From positions 3,596,001 through 3,660,000 of the forward strand of contig NZ_CP101751.1 of NCBI RefSeq assembly GCF_024496085.1: DNA of 64,000 nt, read 5' to 3'. The notes under the pieces were generated by a model. The model was given only the letters and a program-made list of their open reading frames with translations, searched no databases and was not told the DNA's origin. Position 1 is the stretch's first letter. Each line of letters begins with the position of its first letter. Made by a program: the position numbers and the translations under genes. This document shows positions 9,288 to 17,782 of the stretch, piece by piece. Source of the DNA: Flavobacterium cerinum (lineage in GTDB: Bacteria; Bacteroidota; Bacteroidia; Flavobacteriales; Flavobacteriaceae).

Positions 9288-10022
9288 GTGGACAAACTAT
9301 ACCAAAAGCAACTTGAACAATTACGGCAACGCATTCCTATCGGACTTAAATACGGACAAACGTTACTCGAAATAACTAACGGAGATTTAGACAAAGCGGA
9401 GCAACATTTTGCCGATAAAATGATTGCCTTAACAAGTAACAAAACGGGTGTAAAACAGGACGTTGCTATAAGACATTTAAAAAAATGTAATTATGATATT
9501 GCTTTGACAATTAAAAGTATAAATGAAGAACGCTATACTTTGACGGAACTTGTTTTAATAAAGTACAAAGACAATAAAGAAGAAGCATTGGACAAAATTG
9601 TTTCTATAATTGAAGAAAAATATCAGTTAAGAAGAAACTATTGGTTCGATTTTGATGCATTGAAAAAATTATCATCGGAACAATATTGTTTTATGACAAT
9701 TATGGAATGGCTTAATTATGAAAATTGGGAAGATTATCAAACGGCATTGACATTCCATTTCGATATCGTTATAGAACAAATTGACAAAAATCTTGGCCTT
9801 TATGATTTATCCGATTCTTTGAAAAATGCAAAAGCGATTTTGACACTAGTGTATGAAAAAAATGAGATACAAAAAGAGCATAATCATTATATAAAAGCCA
9901 CTAACGAATTGCGGGAAAACGACGATTTTCAGAAAAATGAAACTGAATTTAAAAAACAAAGGCCACTACTTATAAGCAGCCTTTATGAATTAATACAAAA
10001 TAATATTTCCCAATTTCCTTAG
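9288..10022 (+). CDS. Hypothetical 244-residue protein with UBA-like N-terminal helices
   Basis: I do not recognise a named family. The start is a GTG at 9288; no ATG lies nearby in frame. The first 80 residues contain two helical segments resembling UBA/TS-N folds: ITNGDLDKAEQHF at about 29-41, and TGVKQDVAIRHLKKCNYDIALTIKSI at about 52-77 (read with a break at the conserved N/D-D pattern). The rest is helical and charged. There is no signal peptide, so it is cytoplasmic. It stands alone between the collar locus and the RidA-like gene. The UBA resemblance is by eye and could be coincidental. Confidence 0.6.
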   Translation: MDKLYQKQLEQLRQRIPIGLKYGQTLLEITNGDLDKAEQHFADKMIALTSNKTGVKQDVAIRHLKKCNYDIALTIKSINEERYTLTELVLIKYKDNKEEALDKIVSIIEEKYQLRRNYWFDFDALKKLSSEQYCFMTIMEWLNYENWEDYQTALTFHFDIVIEQIDKNLGLYDLSDSLKNAKAILTLVYEKNEIQKEHNHYIKATNELRENDDFQKNETEFKKQRPLLISSLYELIQNNISQFP

Positions 10023-10068
10023 TGGATCTTATTTTATTTAAACCAATAATTACAGTAAGTGAATTAAA

Positions 10069-10503
10069 TTATTTCGGTAAATGTGCGATCAATTCGACTT
10101 CTAACTTTGCTTGCGGCATATATAGTCTTTCTATTTGTACCCAGGTAGCAGCGGGAAAGTCCCCTTTATAAAATGCTTTTCTAACGTAATTATACTTTTT
10201 CATCGCCTCTATATCTGTCGTATACAAATTTTCTTTTACAACATTTTCGAATGTAGCGCCATAGCCGGATAAGGAAGCTTTTAAGGCTTTATAAACCGAT
10301 GTTATCCCTTCCGGGGTTATGTCATTTGTCACTGCCCCTGAAATATAAAGAATATTGTCGACCTTCAAAACCTGCGTATAACCGGCAATCGTATCTTGTT
10401 TTATTTCATTATTCCAATGCCATTTTTCTTTTTTAATTTTTGTTTCCTGCGAAAAAGTTTTACAAAAAAGGAGAAGAAAAGAGAATACTATACAATACCG
10501 CAT
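10069..10503 (-). CDS. RidA/YjgF family protein with signal peptide
   Basis: This 144-residue protein has an N-terminal signal sequence (MRYCIVFSFLLLFCKTFSQ) followed by a single RidA/YjgF/YER057c domain of normal length. Recognisable parts are VDNILYISGAV, the central ENVVKENLYTTD and the closing KLEVELIAHLPK. Cytosolic RidA proteins hydrolyse reactive enamine/imine intermediates, but the catalytic arginine region here reads WVQIERLYMP, so deaminase activity is uncertain. Export to the periplasm is unusual for the classic enzyme, though such forms occur in Bacteroidota. It is monocistronic. Confidence 0.85.
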   Translation of the reverse strand: MRYCIVFSFLLLFCKTFSQETKIKKEKWHWNNEIKQDTIAGYTQVLKVDNILYISGAVTNDITPEGITSVYKALKASLSGYGATFENVVKENLYTTDIEAMKKYNYVRKAFYKGDFPAATWVQIERLYMPQAKLEVELIAHLPK

Positions 10504-10588
10504 AATCCTTTAATTTAAATTAAGTTCACAATATAGCAATTTTGATGTTTTTATACTTGATCAAAAGACAGAAATGCTAAAACACATA

Positions 10589-10617
10589 AAAGCCTTAAAC
10601 AAACTGCTTAAGGCTTT
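10589..10617 (-). terminator. Rho-independent terminator of the FG-GAP protein gene
   Basis: Perfect arms AAAGCCTTAA and TTAAGGCTTT (10 bp each) flank a 9-nt loop about 45 bp beyond the stop at 10662. On the minus strand the stem is followed by a T-rich stretch. Confidence 0.65.
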
Positions 10618-10661
10618 CTTCGCTACTTCATATCACCAAATTACACACTGCTCATTTCAAT

Positions 10662-12386
10662 TTACTGTTTTATAATCTTTCCGGAATTCTTTACTGCTTT
10701 ATTCTCTGATACATTATAGAAATACGTTCCCGCAGGAAGATCAGCGATATTAACTTCATGATGTACATCTGATCCGTCTATTTTTATTTCTTTAACCGTC
10801 TGTCCCTGTGTATTTATAATGGCAAGATGGTAGGCTCCTTTTTCCGGAATTTCAATATAAAACTGATCTTTCACCGGATTAGGATAAATATTCACTTTTA
10901 TTTTGTTTTGTTCTCCTACGGATAAAACACCCGTGCCTTCAATAAAATTATGTGCTGTATTGATTCCTCCGGTAAAATTTTCAATTAATCCCGACGGCCA
11001 TTTTATCTGAATAGTTTGTATCGTTCCGGCATCACCCAAACCAAAATGAGTCGTCAGGGAATTTTGACTCGCATATCCTGAAGCGGCTTCCACTTTTCGG
11101 GTTTGCGTCACTACATTTCCGTTAATTACGGAAGTCACCTTAACAACAGCCCCGATCGCCGATTTATTAGAAACGGTTCCGACACACTTAATTTTAACCC
11201 AATTATTTCCGGTTCCTGTATTCTTATAAACTGAATTCACCTGACTTTCATTTTGATTATTGGCTAAAATAATATCCAGCCAACCGTCATTATTATAATC
11301 ACCAAATGCTGCTCCGTACGTCCAGCCTTCCTGAAGGGCTAATGCACTGGTATGATCCTGAGTGAAATTACCATGTCCGTCATTGATAAAAACTGAATTT
11401 TTAAAATGGGTATCCGAATAAGAATTTCCGATAAACAAATCCAAATCACCGTCGTTGTCAATATCTCCGAAGGTAGATCCGAACGAAATAACGGTTTCCA
11501 ATGCGATTGCTGAGCCGGTCATTTCCGTAAAAACCCCGTTATTATTAATAAACAACTGATTCCCCTGTTCCCAGTTGGCTACCAACAGATCAAAATCACC
11601 GTCATTATCAACATCCGCCCAGGAACTGCCTAACGAATCTTTGATGTCCTGAACAATATTCAGATTGGTTATCTGCGTAAAATTATTAGGCCCGTCATTT
11701 CGGTAGAGCGTATTCGTATTATTCATTTCGTTTGTGACAAACAAATCGTTATCTCCGTCATTATCATAATCAACCCAGTCAACCGATCGTGACGGTTTCA
11801 CCTCATTGGTAATCGTTAAATCCGTTCGCTGTAAAAATGTACCGTCTCCCTGATTTTCAAAGTATAAGTTCCGCAAGGATTGTGCACTGTTTGTTATGTA
11901 CAGATCCAATAATTGATCATTATTAATATCAATCCAGTTCGCTGTTTCAGAATACGTAGGATTCGGTGCCACTCCCGGATCAAAAGTAAAAGTGCCGTTA
12001 CCGTTATTTCGATAAAAATAATTGCGTTTAGCAATTCCGCCAACACCCCATGTCACGACATAACCGTCCAAATCGCCGTCATTATCCGTATCGGCAAAGC
12101 TGGCTCCAACTGCACGGATACTATGTTCAACAATGTCATCATCCGTTACCGTGGTAAAAGTTCCGTCGGTGTTATTAATATATAACATGTTTTGCTCTCC
12201 CGAAGAAAGTCCGTTGGTAAAGAAAATATCGTCCCATCCGTCATTATTCACATCAATAAAGTTGGCACTTCTGGACGATGATAATGTGGTTGTAATGTCC
12301 GGGAAATGCATTCTTTCAAATGATTGTGCCTGCAATGAAAATGAAGGGATCACTACTACTGCCATAAAACGTAATGCTGTTTTCAT
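10662..12386 (-). CDS. Secreted FG-GAP/VCBS repeat protein with ASPIC/UnbV and T9SS sorting domains
   Basis: The 574-residue protein starts with a signal peptide (MKTALRFMAVVVIPSFSLQAQ). At least seven repeats of the DxDNDGxxD type follow (for example ADTDNDGDLDGY, VDYDNDGDNDLF, GDIDNDGDLDLF). They form a calcium-binding FG-GAP beta-propeller over residues about 25-390. Next is an ASPIC/UnbV segment with KWPSGLIENF near 465. The last 80 residues are a type A T9SS sorting domain (VNIYPNPVKDQFYIE, then LPAGTYFYNV). It is therefore predicted to cross the outer membrane through the type IX system and be cell-surface or released. The ligand is unknown. It is monocistronic with a terminator. Confidence 0.92.
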   Translation of the reverse strand: MKTALRFMAVVVIPSFSLQAQSFERMHFPDITTTLSSSRSANFIDVNNDGWDDIFFTNGLSSGEQNMLYINNTDGTFTTVTDDDIVEHSIRAVGASFADTDNDGDLDGYVVTWGVGGIAKRNYFYRNNGNGTFTFDPGVAPNPTYSETANWIDINNDQLLDLYITNSAQSLRNLYFENQGDGTFLQRTDLTITNEVKPSRSVDWVDYDNDGDNDLFVTNEMNNTNTLYRNDGPNNFTQITNLNIVQDIKDSLGSSWADVDNDGDFDLLVANWEQGNQLFINNNGVFTEMTGSAIALETVISFGSTFGDIDNDGDLDLFIGNSYSDTHFKNSVFINDGHGNFTQDHTSALALQEGWTYGAAFGDYNNDGWLDIILANNQNESQVNSVYKNTGTGNNWVKIKCVGTVSNKSAIGAVVKVTSVINGNVVTQTRKVEAASGYASQNSLTTHFGLGDAGTIQTIQIKWPSGLIENFTGGINTAHNFIEGTGVLSVGEQNKIKVNIYPNPVKDQFYIEIPEKGAYHLAIINTQGQTVKEIKIDGSDVHHEVNIADLPAGTYFYNVSENKAVKNSGKIIKQ

Positions 12387-12581
12387 AACTATGATTTAAA
12401 GATTCGATGGTAAAATTCCGTAATAATGAATCGCCTTTTTTTTAATTGATATGAACCCCAGAAATTTTGAAATGATTACCGCCTTTTTTGACTGTCAATT
12501 CTAAAAGACATCGTTGTTTTTGTGCCGTTTTTTAAATCTGATTAAAGAAATATTGATTTTATTTGTGCAAAATACACCGAT

Positions 12582-13604
12582 ATGAAACGCATTCATTTGA
12601 TTTTAGCTTTATGGCTGTTACTTGCAATTTCGACCTGGTTTCAAATGTTTGTTTACGAATATTTCGGAAAATATGACTACGGATTGACCGACTATCTGGT
12701 TCGACCGCTTGCCAGTATGGCTACCGGAATCGGGCTGTTCTTTTTGCTGATTTTACCGGTTTTTGACAAGACCTTACAATGGAATAAGTGGAGTCGTTTT
12801 TTGACATTAAGTGCATTAGGTCTGTTTTATTCCATTATTTTTATTTTAATCCTCCATCTTTTTCCGATTCTCTTTTATGATAATCCTTCTGACTATAAAA
12901 AGAGTATTTTTGGCTTTTTTGTAGCCGATTTTCATAACGTACTGAAGAACTATCTGTTTCAGATTGCCGTTTTATTTGTTTTTGAATATGTCCGGAAAGA
13001 AACCAATTCGATAACAAGGCAAAAGGATCTCGAAATCGAATTGAACCGTACAAAATTGCAATTGCTAAAAAGCCAGTTACAACCGCATTTTTTATTTAAT
13101 GCGCTGAATAGCGTCGTTGCCGAAATAGATATCAAACCGGCTAAAGCTCAGGATATGCTAATCAACATCAGTGACGTTTTACGGGTAACACTTGACAGTG
13201 ATTTTATGGAACCGGTTACGTTAGCGGAAGAGTTAACGATTATAGAAAAGTATCTTTCTATTGAGAAAAACAGATACGAAGATCAGTTGATTTATCAAAT
13301 AGCCGTTTCTGACAAGGCGCTACAATTAAAAGTTCCGAAGCTAATTTTACAGGCTATCGTAGAAAACGCCATCAAACACGGATTCAGAGGAATGGAAACA
13401 GCTCTCACAATAAAAATTGAAGCCTCATTTGAACAAAAAGTCATTTATATTAAAAACAACGGTTCAAAACTAAACCGAAAACCGGATTTCGGAACCGGAC
13501 TAACTAATGTTTCAGAACGTTTAAAGATATTTACCGGACAAGAGAATGCCTTCGAAATTTATCAGGATGATCAATGGATTATTAATAAAATCAGTTTAAA
13601 ATGA
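12582..13604 (+). CDS. LytS-family sensor histidine kinase
   Basis: The 340-residue membrane kinase has four hydrophobic N-terminal segments (to about residue 140) and a short coiled linker. It then carries the His_kinase domain of the LytS/YehU type, with the phospho-acceptor motif QPHFLFNALNSV near residue 166 and the ATP-binding N-box AIVENAIKHG near 258. There is no separate periplasmic sensor domain, so the signal is probably sensed in or at the membrane. Its stop overlaps the start of the response regulator gene by 4 bp, so the two form a coupled two-gene operon. The target genes are not evident in this window. Confidence 0.93.
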   Translation: MKRIHLILALWLLLAISTWFQMFVYEYFGKYDYGLTDYLVRPLASMATGIGLFFLLILPVFDKTLQWNKWSRFLTLSALGLFYSIIFILILHLFPILFYDNPSDYKKSIFGFFVADFHNVLKNYLFQIAVLFVFEYVRKETNSITRQKDLEIELNRTKLQLLKSQLQPHFLFNALNSVVAEIDIKPAKAQDMLINISDVLRVTLDSDFMEPVTLAEELTIIEKYLSIEKNRYEDQLIYQIAVSDKALQLKVPKLILQAIVENAIKHGFRGMETALTIKIEASFEQKVIYIKNNGSKLNRKPDFGTGLTNVSERLKIFTGQENAFEIYQDDQWIINKISLK

Positions 13605-14326
13605 AACCTCTTAATGTTTTAGCTATTGATGATGAAATGCCTGCCTTAAGGCGTTTAATAAGTATGGTTGAAAATCATCCGAATCTTACGTTAGTGGAAA
13701 CGGCAAGAAGTTCCGTGGAAGCTCAGGAGAAAATTATCCGAACGAATCCGGAGTTGCTTTTGATGGATATCGAGCTAAAAGATGCAACTGCTTTTGACTT
13801 GTTAACCCGTGTAAAAGATAGTTTTAAAGGCGATATCATTTTTTGTACGGCATTCGACAAATATGCATTGAAAGCTTTTGATTTTCATGCGGTCGATTAT
13901 CTATTGAAACCGTATTCGCAAGAACGCTTTAATGCTGCAATTGAACGGATTATCAAGAAAGAGCAAAAAACGGATCTGGATCAGTTAATTGCGCTGTTAA
14001 AACGATCTGAATCGCATAATAGAACATTGATCATTCCAGATGGAAATAAGAATTACTTTCTTGATAATGAAAAGCTGTATTATATTATAGCCGAAGGTTA
14101 TTATGCAAATTTTATTTTGGAAAATGAGAAAAAGATGATCCGGATTTCACTTAAAAAACTGGAAGAATTACTTCCGGAAAACTTTATCCGGATAAACAAA
14201 TCCGTTATCATCAATAAAAACTTTATTACGGAATTGATTGTACACAAAACAACATCGAGAATCAAAATGCGGGATAAAAATGAGTTTTTAGTATCCGGGA
14301 AAATAACGGAAAAAATCCAACTGTGA
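13601..14326 (+). CDS. LytTR-family response regulator
   Basis: The 241-residue protein has a receiver domain followed by a LytTR DNA-binding domain. The acidic pocket is Asp10-Asp11 and the predicted phosphorylation site is Asp56 in LLLMDIELK. YLLKP with its conserved lysine ends the receiver. The LytTR part covers about residues 135-240 and includes the FIRINKSVIINKNFI stretch typical of these beta-beta-beta domains. It is translationally coupled to the kinase upstream and should be its partner. It converges with the second regulator gene at 14385, only 58 bp away. Confidence 0.93.
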   Translation: MKPLNVLAIDDEMPALRRLISMVENHPNLTLVETARSSVEAQEKIIRTNPELLLMDIELKDATAFDLLTRVKDSFKGDIIFCTAFDKYALKAFDFHAVDYLLKPYSQERFNAAIERIIKKEQKTDLDQLIALLKRSESHNRTLIIPDGNKNYFLDNEKLYYIIAEGYYANFILENEKKMIRISLKKLEELLPENFIRINKSVIINKNFITELIVHKTTSRIKMRDKNEFLVSGKITEKIQL

Positions 14327-14384
14327 TTCGCTTCAATTTCCGTTTACACTTCCACTAATAAACAATTATTCCATAACGGGACTT

Positions 14385-15113
14385 TTAAACCGCATCCGGA
14401 TTAAAAAAACCACCCGCATACATTCTAAAAAATTCCTTTTTATAGACTTCTCCCAGTGGTATTTCGTTGTCACCCATAAATATTGTATGATGATCAAATG
14501 AGTCAATCTGTTCTTTGTTTATCACATACGATTTACTCACACGAAGAAACATATCCTGCGGAATCTTTTGGTGAATTGTTTTTAAATTCATTGCCGTGAT
14601 CAACTTTTGATTTTTGGTATAGATCACGACATAATCTTTCAATCCTTCTATAAATCGGATATCCGGAAAATTAATCCTGTAAAATCTTCTGTCCGATTTG
14701 ATGATTAAATGCTGTTCCGTATTGCCTTCAATGGTATTCTTTTCCGTTTCATCAGAAAGCAGTTTTTTATACGTTTTGGCTTTCCGAATGGCTTTCTCCA
14801 AGCGGATTTTGTCGACTGGCTTTAAAAGATAATCGATAGCATCAAGTTCGTAGCTTTTTAAGGCATAAGTAGGATAAGCCGTTGTAAATATAGTCAAGGT
14901 ATGACTTTGTAATTGCGTAGCAAATTCCAGTCCGTTTACCATTGGCATTTCGATATCCAGAAATACCAGATCAACATCATTTGTTTTGATAAATTCCAAA
15001 GCTTTTGGCGCATTCGGAAACATCCCGATTACTTTCAGGTCGGAAACTTCCTGAACAAGTACCAGCATTTCTTCTCTGGCAAGAGGTTCATCATCTACTA
15101 TGATACAGTTCAT
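14385..15113 (-). CDS. LytTR-family response regulator
   Basis: The 242-residue regulator has a receiver (Asp7-Asp8 pocket, phospho-acceptor Asp53 in FLDIEMP, YLLKP lysine motif) and a C-terminal LytTR domain. The latter is seen in RFIEGLKDYVVIY and FLRVSKSYVIN. It overlaps the end of the upstream kinase gene by 4 bp and should be its partner. The intergenic region upstream of the kinase contains five half-sites with a 21-bp period, the expected arrangement for LytTR dimers, so this regulator probably controls its own operon and the divergent DUF6268-like gene. Confidence 0.93.
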   Translation of the reverse strand: MNCIIVDDEPLAREEMLVLVQEVSDLKVIGMFPNAPKALEFIKTNDVDLVFLDIEMPMVNGLEFATQLQSHTLTIFTTAYPTYALKSYELDAIDYLLKPVDKIRLEKAIRKAKTYKKLLSDETEKNTIEGNTEQHLIIKSDRRFYRINFPDIRFIEGLKDYVVIYTKNQKLITAMNLKTIHQKIPQDMFLRVSKSYVINKEQIDSFDHHTIFMGDNEIPLGEVYKKEFFRMYAGGFFNPDAV

Positions 15114-16174
15114 ATCGGTATTGTTAAGTTAACAACATATTCCATGTCGTTTGAATTGATTTCTAATGTATAATTTTCAGCATAGAGCAATTCAAGTCGT
15201 CTTTTGATATTCGGTAGTCCTAAACCATTATTTTTCGGCCCTCCGGGAATATAATGCGGGTCTTTTGAATTGGTACAAACAAAATGAAGCCGGTCTCCTA
15301 CTATTTCTATCCCGATGGCAACGGTCGATTCTGCACCGGCGAGGTTTACACTATGTTTTACAGCATTCTCAACAAACGTGGTAAAGAGGTTCGGCGGCAA
15401 AAAAGTCGTATTCAGCGTTTGTATCGGAATCGTACTGTCAATACGCACCGATAGTTTGTCTCTTCGAAGTTTTTCCAGATCCAGAAAATTGGAAAGAAAA
15501 TTAATTTCGGCCTTTAAGATGGTTTTTTCTTCGTTGTTTTCATAAAGTTGGTACCGCAAAAATTCCGATAGCTTCATAATGGCAAAAGTTGCTTTTTCCG
15601 GATTAGAACGCACAAGTGCTTTAATTCCATTGAGCATATTGAAAAGAAAATGAGGATTGATCTGATTGCGCAACTCATTCAGTTCCATAACCAGCGTCAA
15701 ATGGTTTAATTCTGCAATCTTGCGGTTATCCTTAGTCCACCGCTGAAATAATTTTATGGTTGTCGTGGTCAATATAATGGGTACTAAAATAAAAACGCCT
15801 TCATAACCTCCTCCCCGATCTACGACCTCTTTAGCATCTGAAAATTTAAAATAGTCCATTACCATTCCTAAGATGTTCACACCGATAGTAATCACGAGTA
15901 TAAGGAGTATCAGGTAAAGTAAATAGTGTTCCTTGAAAAAAAATCCCGGAACCAATATATACATATTGATATAGGACAAACTTACTAACATTATAAAAAC
16001 GCAGATAAGTCGCTCATACTTATATAAGCCGTTATAATTCTGAAACCAATTGGAATAAAAAAGCATCAACAGTACGGTTACCAATAGAAAACCATGTCGT
16101 AACAACCGGTATTTATCATCTAAAAGGCATGCTATGATTTTTTTTTCTTTTGGTTCTCCGAAATCGTGTTTCAT
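15110..16174 (-). CDS. LytS-family sensor histidine kinase
   Basis: The ATG at 16174 (MKHDFGEPKEKK) is preferred to a TTG at 16210, because the latter would overlap the predicted promoter. The 354-residue protein has four membrane segments in the first 150 residues. Its His_kinase domain carries NQINPHFLFNMLNGI (acceptor His near residue 173) and the N-box TFVENAVKH near 268, and it ends with a GGPKNNGLGLPNI glycine-rich loop. It is the first gene of a two-gene operon with the LytTR regulator. It is divergent from the outer-membrane gene at 16379, which suggests a sensor pair tuned to envelope state. Confidence 0.92.
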   Translation of the reverse strand: MKHDFGEPKEKKIIACLLDDKYRLLRHGFLLVTVLLMLFYSNWFQNYNGLYKYERLICVFIMLVSLSYINMYILVPGFFFKEHYLLYLILLILVITIGVNILGMVMDYFKFSDAKEVVDRGGGYEGVFILVPIILTTTTIKLFQRWTKDNRKIAELNHLTLVMELNELRNQINPHFLFNMLNGIKALVRSNPEKATFAIMKLSEFLRYQLYENNEEKTILKAEINFLSNFLDLEKLRRDKLSVRIDSTIPIQTLNTTFLPPNLFTTFVENAVKHSVNLAGAESTVAIGIEIVGDRLHFVCTNSKDPHYIPGGPKNNGLGLPNIKRRLELLYAENYTLEINSNDMEYVVNLTIPI

Positions 16175-16196
16175 GTTCTTACACGCTATTTTTTTC

Positions 16197-16230
16197 CAAA
16201 GATAGATCAATAAATACCGGTTCTATTCAA
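16197..16230 (-). promoter_or_regulatory. Predicted promoter of the histidine kinase operon
   Basis: On the minus strand TATCTTTG (plus 16197-16204) matches the Bacteroidota -7 element TAnnTTTG exactly. A TTG (plus 16228-16230) lies 23 nt upstream, within the range seen for the -33 element in this phylum. The ATG at 16174 would follow after a short leader. Confidence 0.55.
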
Positions 16231-16262
16231 TTTTATACCAACTTGTTGCTCCGCTATACCAA
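16211..16262 (-). promoter_or_regulatory. Three 21-bp-phased LytTR-like half-sites, minus orientation
   Basis: The core ATACC occurs at 16214, 16235 and 16256, exactly 21 bp apart, so on the minus strand each reads GGTAT with an upstream TTG or CCG. LytTR regulators typically bind two direct 9-bp repeats about one to two helical turns apart, with 21-bp periodicity in AgrA-type sites. The set overlaps and precedes the kinase promoter, consistent with autoregulation. Confidence 0.55.
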
Positions 16263-16281
16263 ACACCCCGTAATAAGGGAG

Positions 16282-16313
16282 TTGGTATAAAAACCAATCC
16301 GGTTGGTATAAAA
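16282..16313 (+). promoter_or_regulatory. Pair of 21-bp-phased LytTR-like half-sites, plus orientation
   Basis: Two identical copies of TTGGTATAAAA start at 16282 and 16303, exactly 21 bp apart. They point toward the DUF6268-like gene at 16379 and lie just upstream of a -7-like TTCATTTG (16340-16347). They are the mirror image of the half-sites serving the kinase operon, so one regulator could activate both directions. Confidence 0.6.
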
Positions 16314-16378
16314 AGAGAACCGCACCTTGTGTTTATCGATTCATTTGTGCCAAAATAATTCAAAAACCGATCTTTAAA

Positions 16379-17398
16379 ATGAATATGAAAACGCAAAAAA
16401 AGGCTATCGCGTTCGGCTTATTATTGTTTTCACTCGCGGGTTTTTCTCAGACGGCAAAAGATAGTATTTCTAAGCAGGATAGTCTTACCAGAAAGGCTAA
16501 AGCTTATTTTGCCCGACAATTTGCTGTCGCCAGACCACTCAATCTGGAGTTTATCCATATGACTCCGTATCAATTCGCGCCAAAAGAAGGCGGTACATCT
16601 GTTCCGAAAAATACGGTCGATGGCTATTCCCAGATAAAAGCAAGTGTCAATTTTGATTTTATCAAAAAAAGAACCTGGTTACTGGGTTCAACGTTCGGCT
16701 ATAAATACACCAACGGTTCATCAGAAATTATTAGTCCGTCAAGTCATCTTGAATTACCCAATACTACTCAGTTTCATTATCTTTACGGCTCACTTAATCT
16801 GACCTTTTTTTCCAGACTTTTCGGAAAAACCGTCATCTATACTTCCAACATAACGGTTGACGGAAGCGACCAACATTTCGAAAGAGCAACCGGTTTAATT
16901 ACCGGTACCCTGATACTAAAGGCTACTGAAAGAACCCGTTTTATGGTAGGCGCAATTGTCAGTATCGACCCCACTTCCGAGATTCCGGTTATTCCTTCTG
17001 TTATTTTTGAACACCGTTTCGGTAATGGTTGGATGGCCGATATCCTGCTTCCGAAACAAGTAATGCTTCGCAAACATATCTTCAAAAAAGGGCGCTTATC
17101 TGCCGGAACAGAGCTCGACAGGACTTCATTTTATCTTTATAATATCAATCCGGAAAATACTTCCCAAAAATACGAATACCGCCAACTTGAATTGAATAAC
17201 GGACTCGTTTACGAACATCTGATTACCGATCATGTTATCCTCACGGCAAGAACAGGGATGAAATGGATCGCTATTAGTCGGATTTTCGAAAAAAACGGGA
17301 ATTTTAATGATCCCATCTATGAAACGAAAACAGATCCTGCGTTTTATTTTAACATCGGGATTTCCTTCAACCCTTTTATAAAGAAAAAAGTAAAATAA
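16379..17398 (+). CDS. DUF6268-like outer membrane beta-barrel protein
   Basis: The 339-residue protein has a signal peptide (MKTQKKAIAFGLLLFSLAGFSQ; ATG at 16379 or 16385). The remainder is made of amphipathic beta strands with frequent Tyr/Phe and Asn turns, ending in a strand with FYFNIGISFNPF. This is the look of Bacteroidota outer-membrane barrels annotated as DUF6268 or porin-like; the family label is from memory. It has no plug domain. Its divergent position from a LytS/LytTR pair and the shared half-site ladder suggest it is a target of that system. What it transports or senses is unknown. Confidence 0.75.
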   Translation: MNMKTQKKAIAFGLLLFSLAGFSQTAKDSISKQDSLTRKAKAYFARQFAVARPLNLEFIHMTPYQFAPKEGGTSVPKNTVDGYSQIKASVNFDFIKKRTWLLGSTFGYKYTNGSSEIISPSSHLELPNTTQFHYLYGSLNLTFFSRLFGKTVIYTSNITVDGSDQHFERATGLITGTLILKATERTRFMVGAIVSIDPTSEIPVIPSVIFEHRFGNGWMADILLPKQVMLRKHIFKKGRLSAGTELDRTSFYLYNINPENTSQKYEYRQLELNNGLVYEHLITDHVILTARTGMKWIAISRIFEKNGNFNDPIYETKTDPAFYFNIGISFNPFIKKKVK

Positions 17399-17422
17399 CG
17401 ATTCTTTTAGTCTGCATATATC

Positions 17423-17632
17423 ATGATCAAAATATTCAGGACAAATGTTCAAACGGAATATCAGGTAGTTGAGATAACGAACCTACTCCTTCAGGAATTC
17501 CATAATTTCAAGATCAGTATCGATCTGGAAGATTGGGAAAAAATTTTAAGAGTTCAAGGAAACGGATTCAAAAGTGAGGATATTGAACGAATTGTAAGTG
17601 CTTATGGCTATCGATGTGAGGAACTTATATAA
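17423..17632 (+). CDS. Small HMA-fold-like hypothetical protein (69 aa)
   Basis: A 69-residue acidic cytoplasmic protein with a beta-alpha-beta pattern: MIKIFRTNVQ, a helix, FKISIDLED, then ILRVQGNGF and a second helix. This resembles small heavy-metal-associated-like ferredoxin folds but lacks the CxxC metal motif. The single cysteine is near the C-terminus (YRCEEL). It starts 24 bp after the outer-membrane gene and may be cotranscribed with it. The function is unknown. Confidence 0.55.
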   Translation: MIKIFRTNVQTEYQVVEITNLLLQEFHNFKISIDLEDWEKILRVQGNGFKSEDIERIVSAYGYRCEELI

Positions 17633-17782
17633 TACCTTTTCATAATTCTGTATTTTGTATCCAAAACGGATCGGTTTACATCTTGACAATACAATAAGAT
17701 ACGTAATTAAAATGCTGTTTCTTTCCCATTCGGAATACTTTCATAAATATTATTATTTTTGAGTAACTAAACCTAAAACGAA

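Noticed and set aside
11913..12399. Two plus-strand frames of about 90 codons opposite the FG-GAP gene
   Set aside because: They are the complement of the repetitive DxDNDG codons (strings of Ile, Val and Ser), with no start signal or independent support.
16837..17452. Antisense frames within the DUF6268-like gene
   Set aside because: They lie opposite a full-length gene with signal peptide and barrel pattern, and have no features of their own.
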